Shown piece by piece: positions 12,437 through 58,046 of a DNA stretch of 64,000 nucleotides (its first letter is position 1; every line of letters starts with the position of its first letter). The DNA is from Chrysogorgia sp. JL179-B06 (lineage: Eukaryota; Cnidaria; Anthozoa; Scleralcyonacea; Chrysogorgiidae), in contig JAYKKM010000348.1 of NCBI GenBank assembly GCA_035772405.1, positions 4,129,501 through 4,193,500 on the forward strand, read 5' to 3'. The notes below the pieces were generated by a model, which worked only from the letters and a program-made list of their open reading frames with translations, was not told where the DNA came from and did no database searches. The translations under genes and the position numbers were made by a program.

Positions 12437-12527
12437 ATATGAAGATCTGCTTGCACTGCATGAGTGGGAAATGAAGATGACTATATCAGAAGTCAGTGGC
12501 TCTGAGGAAGAATATTCAGATAATTAG
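12437..12527 (+). CDS. Possible terminal exon of an unrecognised gene
   Basis: An acceptor-like caaatag is followed by an open frame in phase 2 encoding YEDLLALHEWEMKMTISEVS and an acidic end EEEYSDN before TAG. Composition looks coding, but I know no family for it, and no upstream partner exon was found. It could be a transposon remnant or chance. Confidence 0.2.
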
Positions 12528-12925
12528 TATTTATAATGTATTATTTATAAATGCATCAATTATCATTGATCTGGATGTAATGATGTCACATTATTTTGGC
12601 AGTTGGAAACCTATTGTTGACCTATAGTGGGAAATTGAGACAATGTGTTGTTGCAGAGGTGAATGAGTAACAATCTTGTGTCGTGTGGCTTTGTGACATT
12701 GGCATATTAACCATATCATATTGAATAATTTTTTTAATGAAAATGTGACCAGATATTACTGGCAGATATATAAATATTACAGCCATTTTTGGTAACCAAT
12801 AACAAAAGCTGTAGCATGTTGATGTTGGACTTGTCACACTCGCAACTCGGTGCGCTCACTCGTGACAATTATGATATCGTCCTCAAGATAAAACTGATAT
12901 CACCTTATCCCTCATATGATAACCT

Positions 12926-12926
<1 letters not shown>

Positions 12927-12964
<38 letters not shown>
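12927..12964. repeat. (TA)n microsatellite
   Basis: About 19 uninterrupted TA dinucleotides. Confidence 0.95.
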
Positions 12965-12966
<2 letters not shown>

Positions 12967-13084
12967 AATCAAATATCTAAAAAGGTTGGTGTATTGCCAA
13001 AATAGCGTGTAAGTTGTCTAGTGTTCAGAGCAAAGGCCCTTCATCACCTGATTCGCTTATTTATTCTATAAAAGTCTCACTAAG

Positions 13085-13130
13085 ATTACATTACATTACA
13101 TTACATTACATTACATTACATTACATTACT
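13085..13130. repeat. (ATTAC)n pentanucleotide microsatellite
   Basis: About nine perfect copies of a 5-bp unit. A related ATTAC/ATTGC array lies at 14404-14441. Confidence 0.95.
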
Positions 13131-13150
13131 TATTATATGACTATTTTCGT

Positions 13151-13229
13151 GAGCGGTCTGGAACGTGAAATCCTGCAATTTGATTGGTTCCTGAATGGTC
13201 TGGAACTTGCAGTTCCGGACCGCTAGCTA
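13151..13229. mobile_element. Small hairpin MITE
   Basis: GAGCGGTCTGGAAC at the left pairs with GTTCCGGACCGCTAGC at the right. An internal direct repeat GGTCTGGAAC is also present. About 80 bp, no coding capacity. Confidence 0.6.
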
Positions 13230-14291
13230 AGAGGGGTAATTCCATGAAAACATGCATGACATGGGAAAAAAAAGAAAAAGTTGAGCATTTTGACAAATTA
13301 AGGCTAAAAACATAATAGTGGTTAACTCAAATTTTAAAGATATGAAATTTAAACTTGACCACATTATCACATACATGATTTTCATGCATAACATTGATAT
13401 TGTTATTTATTTCACAAATTGTTTCAAAATATGGGTAAAATTCTTGGCTTTCCTATTTTCCCTACTTAAACTTAATAAAAGTGTGTTGAACTTGGTATAC
13501 ACTTTATCACTATTAGTTTATGATTTAAGAAATATTTTTCTATGTCAAATTTTATATGTCAAATTATTTGCATCAACGAGACCAAGTTGTTTGATGAATT
13601 AAATATAATGGTAGTTTGATGGACAAATGTAACGTCAGTCACAGTAATGTCAGTCACAGAGTTTTTTGGTCACGTACACATGTGTGATTATTATTGTGAA
13701 TTTGTGTTACCATCCATATTACAAACATATAATAAGGATATATCTTTGAGTTCATATTTTTGTGTTCATGCATTTCTTTGAGCTGAAAATGAATATAATT
13801 ATAGTTACTTTTTTTTCATGTCCATTTTTGGTAACGTCAGTCACACTCATTGAATGTCGAATAAAATTGTTATGCTTCGTCTGTTTGCCAAATTTTTAAT
13901 GCTGTTCATTAGATCTAACCAAATCAATGCTTATTGGCAAAGAATGGCCATTACACCAGCCTAATTGCACAGCTAGAAGGTAATTAGTACTCATTTAATC
14001 TGTCCAAATGTAACGTCAGTCACAATGGAATTACCCAGAGTGGGAATTTTATAAACAAAAAAATTAAAGGGCAATTTAATAAAAATGAAATTTTAATTTA
14101 AAAAAAAGGGAATCCAGTTAAATTTCTTATAGGAAGCCAAATATAGGTTTAAAAAGCGAGATAAATGGGGTTGTTGTTTATAAAAGTTGCATGTTTGATG
14201 CATATATCAAAATAATAAAATACATTTTTTTATACATTATTTGTCACCGGTTTATTACGAACTTTTTCAAGATTGTTAGTCATATAATAAA

Positions 14292-14402
14292 TTACTTATT
14301 GACCTCGCTTGTTTGGTCTGAACTAGTGAAATATCCGTACTATAAAAACGTCTGTCCGATATTTCACTAGTACAGACCTCACACTTGGTCAATAAGTAGT
14401 AA
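14292..14402. mobile_element. Hairpin MITE
   Basis: TTACTTATTGACC pairs with GGTCAATAAGTAGTAA, and inside them CTAGTGAAATATC pairs with GATATTTCACTAG. About 110 bp. Confidence 0.7.
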
Positions 14403-14629
14403 TTACATTACATTACATTATTGCATTGCATTGCATTGCATTTATCGTGATTTTTGCTTTATTATTAAATGGAAAGCTAACACAGAATTTGATTCAACTA
14501 AGCTGGAAATAACTATATTATACAAAAACTAAAGTATTTTGGTTTTTCTTTCCTCATCAAAATAATGCAGTTTTACCAAACTAAACTCAAGTCTTTCACC
14601 TTGTACAATAAAAAATGAAATAAGAATTG

Positions 14630-14754
14630 TTATTTACCGTTTCGGTCGGCCCGTATAGAAAAATATTTGCCCTCGGTCTCACAAACGACCCTTGGCCTTT
14701 TCTGAAACCTCAGGCAAATATTTTTCTATACGGACCTCCCATCCGGTAAATAAC
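14630..14754. mobile_element. Hairpin MITE
   Basis: CCGTATAGAAAAATATTTGC near the left pairs with its exact reverse complement in the right arm. The tips TTATTTACCG and CGGTAAATAA also pair. A half copy of a related element is visible near 48370-48420. Confidence 0.7.
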
Positions 14755-14780
14755 ATATATATATTTTGCGTTAATATGTA

Positions 14781-14935
14781 CAATGTTTTAGTGAATGTGG
14801 GAGAGCTTGGAGCAGACAGACGATACGTGGACGATCGTCAATCCTCAGAAAAATGATTCCCGTACAGGAATCGAACCTGTAACCTTCTGATTGCCGGTGA
14901 TACGCTCTAACCATTGAGCTGACGAGACTCAGATG
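14781..14935 (-). mobile_element. tRNA-derived SINE, family A, minus-strand copy
   Basis: On the minus strand the head reads as a tRNA with an A-box-like CAGCTCAATGGTTAGAGC and a perfect B box GGTTCGATTCC, followed by a body with GACGATCGTCCACGTATCG and a tail toward 14781. A real tRNA is unlikely because the acceptor stem does not pair and diverged copies lie nearby. The flanking 14940-15030 has the same CTGCCTATGCGGCAGT hairpin seen beside the copies at 30.4-30.7 kb. Confidence 0.75.
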
Positions 14936-15042
14936 GAGAGTGAAGGTTACAATGATGCACTGGTTCAATTGATATATGTACTGCCTATGCGGCAGTCACT
15001 ATAATATATCGGTAATGCTTGGATGCGTTAATACCTGTATAC

Positions 15043-15390
15043 ACAATGTTGTAGTGAAAGTGGGAGAGCTCGGAGTAGACAGACGATACGTGGACGATCG
15101 TCAATCTCATATCCTCAGAAAAATGATTATATAGCTGTAAAGAAGGTTACAGGTTCGATTCCTGTACGGGACTCAGAATCATTTTTCTGAAGATATGAGC
15201 TTGACTATCGTCCATGTATCGTGTGTATATATCTTTTAGTGAATGTGAGAGAGCTTGGAGTAAAGAGACGATACATCGACATCGTCAAGTTCATATGCTC
15301 AGAAAAATTATTTTGAAGGTTTCGTTTTCGATCTGAGTCTCAGTAGCGCAATGCATGTTAGAGCATCTCACCGGCAATCAGAAGGTTCCA
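15043..15390. mobile_element. Scrambled cluster of SINE family A pieces
   Basis: A minus-strand body (15043-15137) is joined to a plus-strand B box and body (15145-15225). Then comes another minus-strand body (15233-15320), and then a plus-strand head (15338-15390, with TTAGAGCATCTCACCGGCAA). The pieces look like repeated insertion or inversion among copies. Confidence 0.65.
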
Positions 15391-15399
15391 TCTATCAAC

Positions 15400-16440
15400 T
15401 GTTAATTTGTTGGATAAATACGAGAAATCTCGTAGTTTTGGTGTGAGATTTTGTAGTTTTGGTGTGAATAATTTGGTGTGACTAAAATATAAATTGCGAG
15501 CAAGTAACATCATGTATACCTTTAGCTGGGGATTGTTATAATTTTCTCAGGACAGGTGAAACATGTCGAGTTTTACAAATAATCTTATCACGCTGCACCT
15601 GTTCTCATGTTCAAAAAACATGATGTAAAAATCGTCGTTTCTTTAACGTGCACTAAAGTTTTATTTAATTTTACTTTATTTTAACTGTAGCTTACATTTT
15701 TGACTTTCAATGTCGTATGATACGACATTGTGGGTAAAAAGTCAATACTCGTATATCTGGCTGCCTGTGTGTCTAATATATATTAAACATTCAAATGTCT
15801 GGCTTATTAAAAACAAAAGAGAGAATTCATTCAAATGAGAAAGGTCTTATGATTATTTTGATATGGATTAATGCGTTGTAGTCCGTGTTTGCTTTGTAAC
15901 GACTTTCACCGCGCGATAATGTCGGGTATTTTCAACTGGATTATCATTAGAAGAGAGACTCGTTGGACGGTGCAGGGGCTGCCGTGATGGATAACTTTCT
16001 CCACTTTTGGCCAAACGTTATATCGTAGTACTGTAACTATGTTCTTATGAAGAAATCGGTAAAATTTTGCGAGCAGGTGAGCGACAGTGAGATAGTCTTT
16101 GTTGCCGCGGAAATCAGCGTCGTTTGGAACGCAAATTAACGCTAAGTAAACTCAAAAAGGCAAGCCAGTTAAGACGAGCACGAATCAATGTTTTGGAATG
16201 ATTCCTGCCGATGAAGTCGAAACTCGAAACGTTGACCGTTCCATCTTTATCTCATGTATTTACAAGATGTTGCTTTTCATCGTTTGTTTCTTATCCTTGG
16301 CTATTTCTATAAATATATGGCATTGTGCAAAGCATGCTTGTTTAACATGACATATAACTTTAATTAATGAAGTTGAAAAACTTGACAGTAAAAAAATTGA
16401 TAAAGTTGTGGCCCTCTTGTTTGTCTGCGCAGATGGTTTC
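15400..16440. other. Unassigned AT-rich DNA
   Basis: No gene recognised. A small perfect hairpin is at 15705-15745 (GTCGTATGATACGAC). A short basic open stretch near 16110-16200 (RRLERKLTLSKLKKASQLRR) lacks convincing splice context. Confidence 0.3.
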
Positions 16441-16756
16441 GATTGACTAACGTACTAGTACGAATAAATATGAAAGCTGCTAAGTTCTCAAAAGAACTGG
16501 ATATAATATGAAAAGGAGAAATAAGAGAACTTCTGTCAATGTGTCGAAATATACTTAAGGAGTTCGTATATTCATGGACGATCGTTTCGGACGCCTTCAG
16601 GTCAGATATGGAGAATGATACTTTATAAAATAACATGTATGCTACGCAGGCTCTGATTGGTCAATACCCGTGTTTGGATCAGGCCATCCAAAGACGGAAA
16701 TTTCCCGCGAAAAATGTCCTTAAGTTTTGCTGCTCGTTCTCTTGTATTATTTTATA

Positions 16757-16931
16757 AAAGAAATACCTAATGGTTTTTCCGTGTTTAGATACTGTGATCC
16801 AAACACTTGGGAAGTTGCTCGACTTTCGAAAAGCTAATGTAAAATGTTTTTTTACGCTTTTCTCCAGTCTCGCAACTTCCCGCGTGTTTGGATCACAGTA
16901 TCCAAACACGGAAACCATTAGGTATTTCTTT
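16757..16931. mobile_element. Hairpin MITE
   Basis: AAAGAAATACCTAATGGTTT at the left pairs with AAACCATTAGGTATTTCTTT-like sequence at the right, with a longer inner stem around GTTTGGATCACAG. About 175 bp. Confidence 0.75.
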
Positions 16932-17114
16932 AATACTACTGTATTTAGGGGCTATTTAGCAGGACGGGATGTTTTCATCCCGAGTTTATATGAGAATGTA
17001 ACGCATTTGTTTACAGGAAATTCTAACAGGTTTTTTATTAGCCCCGTAATTATTTATTGTCCCCGTAATTATTTATTGTCCCCTCGCGAGCGATGAAGCG
17101 ACCGACGAAACGAG

Positions 17115-17480
<366 letters not shown>

Positions 17481-17781
17481 TCCTACATTCACGTACAGCA
17501 GATCCCGAGAGGAAAACATTTCGAGCGATAATGTGCTTGGTGGCCGAACTATAGGCCGGAAGATAAAATATCAAATATGTCGTTAATTAACACCATGCCA
17601 AAGAGGTACAGCAACATGGCATCTCCGTACACCAATATGGCAGCCAAAATATAAAGGCGCTCGCTAATTGAAAAGTGAATAAAAGCTGTACAACTAAATA
17701 TATGTACATTTATACGTTTTAACAGCCATATATAAAATTTAAAATGCAATTTTAATAAATTGGAATTACTACTGAAAATAG

Positions 17782-18346
17782 CGGGCAACCAAATTTATTC
17801 TGAACTATCCACCGGAATTGTCATACGCCGAAAGATTAACCAAAACAAACCTCATCCCACTAGAGTATCGTAGAGAGATCTCCGACTTGACATTAATCTT
17901 CAAATCTCGAAAGGGTCTCATCTCTACCGACGTTTACAATTATTTAAGCACTTTTGAAACAAAATACAAATCTCGAAACTATGATCCTAATAACTTTAAT
18001 TTAATTATAAAACATAAACAGGACTACTTCCGGAAATCGTTTTTTATTAGGTCAGCTGAACTGTGGAACACTCTCCCATCAAGTCTCAAATCCTACAATT
18101 CTCTCGCTCTATTTAAGTACAGTCTCCACAAAATGTACTCTATCCAACTACCTGCCTATAGCCCCCCTGGCTATGTCCAATAAGTCCAAAATCCAATTGT
18201 ATCTACCAATTAAGGGGTCAGGTGTCAATTGGTTCCTGTTCCTTTCTCCTGTCACACCTGTCTTATTCGTTGTATTTGTATGTAGTTTTTGTATTAATAG
18301 TAACTTGTAAATATATTGTGACAAATTCATTAAACTAAACTAAAGG
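17782..18346 (+). mobile_element. 5'-truncated LINE (non-LTR retrotransposon), end of the reverse transcriptase ORF and 3' UTR
   Basis: Bases 17782-18183 encode the extreme C-terminus of a CR1/L2-type reverse transcriptase ORF: RATKFILNYPPELSYAERL, then LIPLEYRREISDLTLIFKS, then a late FFIRSAELWNTLPSSLKS motif and a stop at 18181. About 160 bases of 3' UTR follow, ending in TTAAACTAAACTAAA. No catalytic domain remains, so this is a typical dead 5'-truncated copy. Confidence 0.82.
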
Positions 18347-18523
18347 CACAAATAAACCCAAATTTCCATCAGATTTTACATTTGACGACCTTTGAAAACC
18401 ATGTTGACCTCAGTATATCAATTCAAAACTATGTAACTGAAGAAGGAATAATTATATCGACCTACAATTTCGACAAAGATTCATAACAACGATATGAAAA
18501 ACATGTAAAACAACCAGTTTTGT

Positions 18524-18733
18524 TTATAATTTTGATGACGTAATTTTGATGACGTGCGCTAATGCCTGAGTTAGCGCCCGAATGAGCAGGAAGTTATACA
18601 GTCTCCCGTTGGAAAGATTAACCACCTTATCAGGGAAATTGATAATCTGATATTGGGTATACTCATCACAAAACATAGATTGTTTGTCAACCCAAGATTT
18701 GAGTGAAGAGATGAGTTGAACGAATATTTTCAC
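18524..18733 (-). other. Unrecognised open frame, possible transposon remnant
   Basis: A 69-codon frame on the minus strand containing ISSLKSWVDKQSMFCDEYTQ. The composition looks protein-like, but I know no family. It sits just upstream of the first recognised NPHP1 exon, on the opposite strand. Confidence 0.2.
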
Positions 18734-18970
18734 TTTATCTCAAATTCATTGTCAACAAACAAGCCATGATGTCATCTATTGTATGGTATACATGGAGTCA
18801 TGCATGAGTTTTATTTAGTATAGATTGAGTCTTTGACAATGACGTTGAAATGTATACGTGATGCTAGTTTTCGGAATCTATTTTGTTTTGCTATTTTCTG
18901 CTCATTTTGGGTTTTTGTTTTTCAACGCAACAAAAACCAACAAAATTTTTATTTTTAATTTCTTTTGCAG

Positions 18971-51835
<32,865 letters not shown>

Positions 51836-52545
51836 AATTAGGCTTACGATTATCTTTCGAAGAATTATTTATTAAATCTACTGCTTCCAAGTTCCAAGTT
51901 GAAAATGTTATAGAAGTATAATTGCTGAAGATCTTCGGCGTTATCAGTCATACAATTTCCTTTTCCCATGTATTTTCTATTGTTCCATTATTGGATTCCT
52001 GTCGTATAACCTGTATTAGTAACTAATAGCGCGGTGAGTAATGCGATAAGGTCGAGTTTTTCGCAAAAAAACAATGATTGTACCTCGTTTTCCGAAATAA
52101 TTTCGAAGAAATAACGAACATAAGTTTGTTTATACGAAATACTAAAACAATTAGATTACCATATATATATATTCGCTCTTCTGAATTTCTATGAGGCGAT
52201 AGCTAACTCAGGCTTCGTTACTGGCTATGCATGCATTAGAATGCATCATATAGCTGGCAAGTTTGGAATGAAAGAGCTGTACGCCGGACCAGATCCGGTT
52301 CCATTTTCTTTGCTTCTTTGTTAGCGCATAAAAACCACAAAAGAACATGGTACGTTATTTTTACACTTTTCTAAATTTTTTGTGCGACTGCAAAGCAAGA
52401 ACTTGTTCTCCGTAGCACATTCCAACAAAGCACCCTGGGTACTGACAACAAAGGTTAACCAATGAAATGATTAGAGTAATTATGAAAGCCTTCTCCTGCT
52501 ATAAACGTTAGGGGGTATGCAGTACGTATTCCTTATAAAGGAAAT

Positions 52546-52625
52546 ACAGTGGAACCCCGTTAATACGACCGCTGTCGGGCCAAAAAAATGTGGTCGTATT
52601 AACGGGATGCGGGTCGTATTAACGG
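52546..52625. mobile_element. Pogo/Tc1-like terminal repeat fragment
   Basis: CAGTGGAACCCCGTTAATAC with GACCGCTGTCGGGCC, followed by two inverted repeats of the core (GGTCGTATTAACGGG), resembles pogo-type ends. Only this fragment is evident. Confidence 0.5.
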
Positions 52626-52721
52626 GGGAGAATCACATCGACGAGCAAGGCGAGCAAATGCATTGACTTGAATTGACGCATTCTGAGACTAGTTAGGGGG
52701 TTGGGTTAGGATGAAACTTTA

Positions 52722-52750
52722 GGTGGGGCGGGGGGGGGGGGGGGGGGGGA
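52722..52750. repeat. Poly-G run
   Basis: About 18 consecutive G in a G-rich patch. Similar G/C runs occur at 8249-8266, 30941-30960, 53213-53227 and 53890-53910. Confidence 0.9.
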
Positions 52751-53144
52751 GGATTAGGGTAAAGATGAGGGTTAGCATCTCTTGATTTAACTTTAATCGT
52801 TAATTTTCTCGTCAATCCAATGTGTTTTCTGCTGAGGCCCCATTAATCAGGATAAGGTTTTAGGAAATTATATAGAGATCCGGGATACTGCAGGAAAAAT
52901 TATAAGGATAACATTGACCTGGATACGTTTGATGTCATGCTCCTAGAAATACCATAGTAGCCCAGACACAAATTTCGAGTATGAATAGATATACATAGTT
53001 ATATTATTTTTTATAATTCATTTATTTACTGCATAAAAATGCATACTGTTAGCCTGTAATTGTTCATATCTTCTTTCATAACATTAATATATTCTATATG
53101 ACTTGTTTATAGATCAAAGCTTAGCAGTCTTTCAAAATATTCAT

Positions 53145-53300
53145 CAAATACCGTAGAATCCCGAAAGTAGCGGCAAATTTGAGATGTTTAAAACATTTCC
53201 AAAAGTAACGCCCCCCCCCCCCCCCCCGAAAGTAACGGGCCCCCGAAAGTAGCGATCCTTCGTAAGTAGCGATCCTTCGTAAGTAGCGGCTCTTTTGAAA
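53145..53300. mobile_element. Possible transposon end with CGAAAGTAGCG repeats
   Basis: CCGTAGAATCCCGAAAGTAG starts a stretch with several CGAAAGTA(G/A)CG and CGTAAGTAGCG copies around a C run. A further copy (CCCGAAAGTAGCT) is at 53755. It resembles pogo-like ends; the element borders are unclear. Confidence 0.4.
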
Positions 53301-53859
53301 AGAGCGCGCTTCCGCGTAGTAAATACAGTTAATGATGATAAAATATGGCTTGAAAGAAGAAGGAAAAACCAAACCAAAAACTTCAACTGATCATAATTAT
53401 TGACTATTGTGGACATATTTACTATATTATTCTCCTTGGGAAATGTGCTGTTTTATAATTATACAACAGGCACGATGGTGTTATTTCTTTGGTACCTACT
53501 AAATAGATTAAAGAGTTGAAACTTGATTTTCCTGCTAACCGGGTTATATTCGTCTGCGGCGCAGGCTTCGACAGCGTATTTCAGTCATCACTTGATTAAC
53601 TCGAAAGTGTTAAGTTTCAACTATCAATGTACAAAAGCTATAGTGTAAAACAGTCAAAGTCGAAATGGCATAAGGAAAAAATAAAGGAAATTAAATGTGG
53701 TAAATAGAAAGGGACAAAGAAGAATATTCCACAGTATGTTAACATATTTTACCACCCGAAAGTAGCTACTAAAACGCTATTTCCTGTAGTTTATATATCT
53801 CCATTTAGCTGAACATGATCAGATACGTGCATTAAAAAAAGTGTCGGTGGTAAATATCG

Positions 53860-53941
53860 GGGACCACACACTTATTAATGTGGGGTCCCGCCCCCCCCCC
53901 CCCCCCCCCGCTACAGGGGTTATTGGGATACGTATTTCTAG
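53860..53941. mobile_element. Helitron-like family H, 3' end fragment
   Basis: GGGGTTATTGGGATACGTAT followed by TTCTAG and T matches the ends at 27970 and 50590. It is preceded by a C run of about 20. Confidence 0.5.
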
Positions 53942-54094
53942 TTTAGTACTTTATTAGCCTTGACTAGCGCCTCTATGATCAACCTGTGACTCAAAAGGAC
54001 CTTTCTGTTTTTAGCTGGGTGCGCCATTTTGCCTAGAGGCCCGCAAAATAATATTTTGTGCTCGCATTTTGAGTTTGCCTAAGTAACCAGGCCT

Positions 54095-54272
54095 TATCCA
54101 AAATGGCAGCCAATATTGGAGATAGGGTTAGAAAACTCGTTAGGCGGGGGTTAGGGTTAGGATCTTTGTTGTTTGGGGGTTAGTGGTTATTTACATGGTT
54201 AAGTGACAAAATTCTGACGATTATTTAGCTCTCCTTTTAACTAATACTGGCGGCCATTTTGAATAAGGCCTG
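54095..54272. mobile_element. Hairpin MITE with TTAGGG-like centre
   Basis: GGCCTTATCCAAAATGGC pairs with GCCATTTTGAATAAGGCC. The interior contains GGGGGTTAGGGTTAGG. Confidence 0.6.
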
Positions 54273-54767
54273 GGCCTACCTAATCTCCGGGGGCCACTCG
54301 CGCAGACTAAAATACCCATCTAAGTCTAACTATTTCTACAAAGTGGGGTTTTCGTTCTTTTTCAAGGTTTCTAGTGTCACGGCATTCTCTCAGCTGTCTG
54401 CGTTTGTCCACTGCAACTATGTGCTGTTAATTGTGAACTCGAAATAGCCGACGCATAGGATAGGATAGAAACTTTATTTAAAGAGGGTTACACTAAATAG
54501 TACAAAGTACTAACAAACTTGTGGCCCTCGAAAAATTTTACAAAATGAAAATGTATATATGTGTATACCTATATATATGTACAAAAGTATAAAAATATAA
54601 AAATTAATGACTAAATTACATGAAAATGTTAATATAATGATACAAGGTGAGGTCTTAATTACATGACAGTTGAAATACACTGTGTAAAGTTAAAAGTTAA
54701 AATCAGAAAAAGACATGTGCGCATTGCGTACCTATTTTATCATGACGAAAGGGGAAGGCTAAAAGGG

Positions 54768-54892
54768 ATGACTCAAAAGGACCTTTCTGTTTTTTTCTGG
54801 TTTTTGTTTTTCGTTAGGTTAGGGATAGCTACCGTTAGGGTTAGGTTTAGTAGTTCTAGAAAATATTAAGGTCCTTTGAGTCATCCCTAATT
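54768..54892. mobile_element. Hairpin MITE
   Basis: GATGACTCAAAAGGACCTTT at the left pairs with AAGGTCCTTTGAGTCATC at the right. A half copy is at 53988-54012. Confidence 0.65.
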
Positions 54893-56917
54893 TTAGCCTT
54901 CATCTATACGAAAAGATATTAAGTCACAAGATACTGGGATATAAACACAAATATTTTAGCGTTTTTGCTCTGCCATCTCATACATCATATCACAAGTCAA
55001 AACAGCGCAATTTAATTCAAGGTCTTAAGGGCTCAGCTCGAAACGTCAGTATTTCGTTACTAAAAATCTCGGCACTCGGCAGTTCAATACTGCTTTGAAA
55101 AGTTTGAGATTCAGGTAAACGCTTGATAACATGTCAAGAAATTGTGACGGCTTCGTGTGAATACGCGGGAAATTGAATAAAACTCTTATTTCGCACTGGC
55201 ATCGCGTGATGCAAGGCCTGCAAGGGCCTGCAGCTTTCTGGCGGTACTGTCAGGTAAATAGGCCTCGGGCACAAACCACAATGAACAAACACGAAGAAGA
55301 TGGATTTTTAAATGAGTGCATTTTTCAACCAGTTCTGTTCAAAGAAGTGAGGAGTAGGCCTTTTATTTGCGGAATATGAGTTACATAACCAAACTGTAAG
55401 TGCATAAAAATTTATTTAAACGTTATAAATACGTAAATTGCTGAAAGGTCAACTCCATGCCTCGTTCTCTCTGACTGTCTTTGTTCAACTTTAATACAAT
55501 CTCAGCACAACGCACGCTTTTGAATGTTGAAACTATATTAATCCGTTGACATTTTTACTCTACAATTAAATCAATAAGTTTGGGATTTCTGCACATCATA
55601 TTCAGTACACAAGCAGAAAAAGTATCGGGATTGACGGGATAGTTTGAATTTTATTGACTGACTTTTTTATGCTTACAAAGATGTTACAGGTAGCTGTAAC
55701 ATCTTTGGAACCTGTGGGCCATTTAATTATTCATACAGTAACTAATGCCTTGACCAGAACGGAATCTGTGCATTTCTTGGGCATTTCTCTGTTAGTGAAA
55801 AATTGTATTCTATTGAAGAAAGATCTGGACGAAATGGAAAATATATGCTGTGGATACAGGTCCAACACGGGATCCTATAGGCTAAATGCTCCCGGTCCGA
55901 CATCACTGCAACAAAATAACCCTAAATACCCTAAATCCTAACCTTAAATATCCCTATTCCTAATCCTAAATATCCCTAAAATTGTCAGACCTGTATCCAC
56001 TTCCAAAAATATAGTGTTCTAGATTCAAACTTTGAGATTCTTAGCCCTCTATTTGCATGGGGATGTAAGGGCCCTGGAGGAATTTCTGGTTCCACCTGTG
56101 TAATTTGTGGAAGTGAAAAAGGTAGTTTGGGGGTTGATGGATTAAAATATTTTCTTATTTTTATTCTACTTTTAAAACCAAAGTATCCTTTTGTAGCATG
56201 AGTTGGGGGAAGATACATAGAATAAAGTAGGAGTGGAGTAATGAAAAATAAGTGTGTTTGAATTAAAGATGGGAATGCATGTATGTCAACAAATATGAAA
56301 CAATTATCATAGGTAATCATATGATAGCAAGTACAATTAAGGATTTAATATCCTTACAAAAAAATCCTATAGGAATTCCTATAGGAAAATTGCATTTCCT
56401 ATAGGAATTGGGCCAAAATCTAATAGGAATAAATTTCCTAAATAAATTTCCTATAAAGAACCAATCACATTGAGGCAGGTCGTGAGGAAAAGGGGGTCCT
56501 GTACCTGGATTTTGGGGTCTGTACCAACAACTCCTTGGCTTGAGAAGTTCTACTACTTGGTTGGTGTCCAGAGGGGGTCTAGGTTTCAGTACCCCTGAGG
56601 AACTTATTGGGTGTGAGAGGAAAATCGTAGGACAAGCGTGGCAAGAGCATCCTCTTCCCTAGACCACGCCCTCCACCTAGTATGTGGTTCCTCTTCCATA
56701 GGTCCCCTCTAAAAGCCTCTACAGAGGAGAGAGGGTTGTATGATGTAATGATTCCCTTCCCGAGCTATCCCTTCAGGGACTGCGACCCTCCAAATGACTT
56801 TGACCTTCCAACAACTATACCAATCCAAAAGGCTGTATATCCCCCAGGTCATCGGGTGACTGAATACCGACTGAACATTACACAGTATTAAAACAATATT
56901 AATTGCATTAAAACCAG

Positions 56918-57178
56918 CTGTTGTGGTCTAGTGGTTACCACACATGTCTCTGAGCTGGGAGACACAGGTTCAAATCCTGGGTCAGACCACCACTCAGGGT
57001 GTTAAAAATAATTGAGGACCAAATACCAGCAAATGGTAAGACTTTTGGGTCTTCTCAGATAATGACCTTAAATTGTAGGCCCTTGGAACCCGGCCCCTAT
57101 CAATTTGGGCAACTATAAAGCCTGTTGGGGTATTCCATTCACCTAAAAGAATGATAAATAAACTAAACTATAAACTAA
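56918..57178 (+). mobile_element. tRNA-derived SINE, family B, plus-strand copy
   Basis: Head TTGTGGTCTAGTGGTTACCA (A box) and GGTTCAAATCC (B box at 56968-56978), body matching 48020-48272, and a 3' tail AATAAACTAAACTATAAACT. Confidence 0.85.
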
Positions 57179-57224
57179 ATAAATATAAGAGCCCAAGTTG
57201 AAAGTTTGTATATGGAGAGTTTTT

Positions 57225-57230
<6 letters not shown>

Positions 57231-57313
<83 letters not shown>
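57231..57313. repeat. (TA)n microsatellite
   Basis: About 40 TA dinucleotides with one AATA interruption. Confidence 0.95.
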
Positions 57314-57318
<5 letters not shown>

Positions 57319-58046
57319 AATATAAGATATTTTAATTATGAAATCTTTGACATGAAATCAAACCGTACGTATAGCAGTTCATTGACTGTCAGAGTGACTA
57401 GCTATATATGTACAGGGAGGCTGAAAGGTAACTTCCGGTGCTAATAAGTTGAAGTTACATAAACAAACAAATCTTGATTACTAGATATAATATGAAGCAA
57501 ATGGTTTGAACCCAGGAGTATCATTAGATGTGTGAAGTGGAGCGTCCAGGTTGTTGTAGTCTTGAGAAAGACTATTGACGTTTCGACGGTCTCAGCGGCG
57601 GTCATCTTCAGATCGTAAAGCATGTGTTTGTCAGGTTTGCCTATATATACGTCTGGTTCATTACATCATAGTTTGGGTCATAATTAGTGTGAGTGGGTGT
57701 TGTATTATGTGTTAAGCATGGGTCAATATTGTTCCTCATCGGTTGTTTGTGTTGTGAGTGGGTGTTGCGTCATGCGTTAAGCGTGGATGTATTGTTTGTT
57801 GGAAAATACTTACATAAGATGACTGAAATATACGTAAGCTAGTATTTTTTGACACATTGATTAGTTCTCTTATTTCTCCTTTTCATATTATATCCAGTTC
57901 AAATATTATTTGAAATATCATTCTGATGTATTCCCAAACACCCTGTATTTCTCTATTTCATTTTCATCACTAATCAGATTACTTAGCTCCACAGAAACTT
58001 GTGAATAGATAAAAGAATTGTTTCAGGATGCATAGTAAAATTCCCA

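Noticed and set aside
14857..14930. Functional tRNA gene (also 48195-48270, 56921-56992 and 51138-51200)
   Set aside because: B boxes are good, but acceptor stems do not pair and each is fused to a repeated body; they are SINE heads.
55654..55941. 95-codon plus-strand frame
   Set aside because: Contains a local hairpin and AACCCTAAAT-like repeats at its end; no domain, splice context or family recognised.
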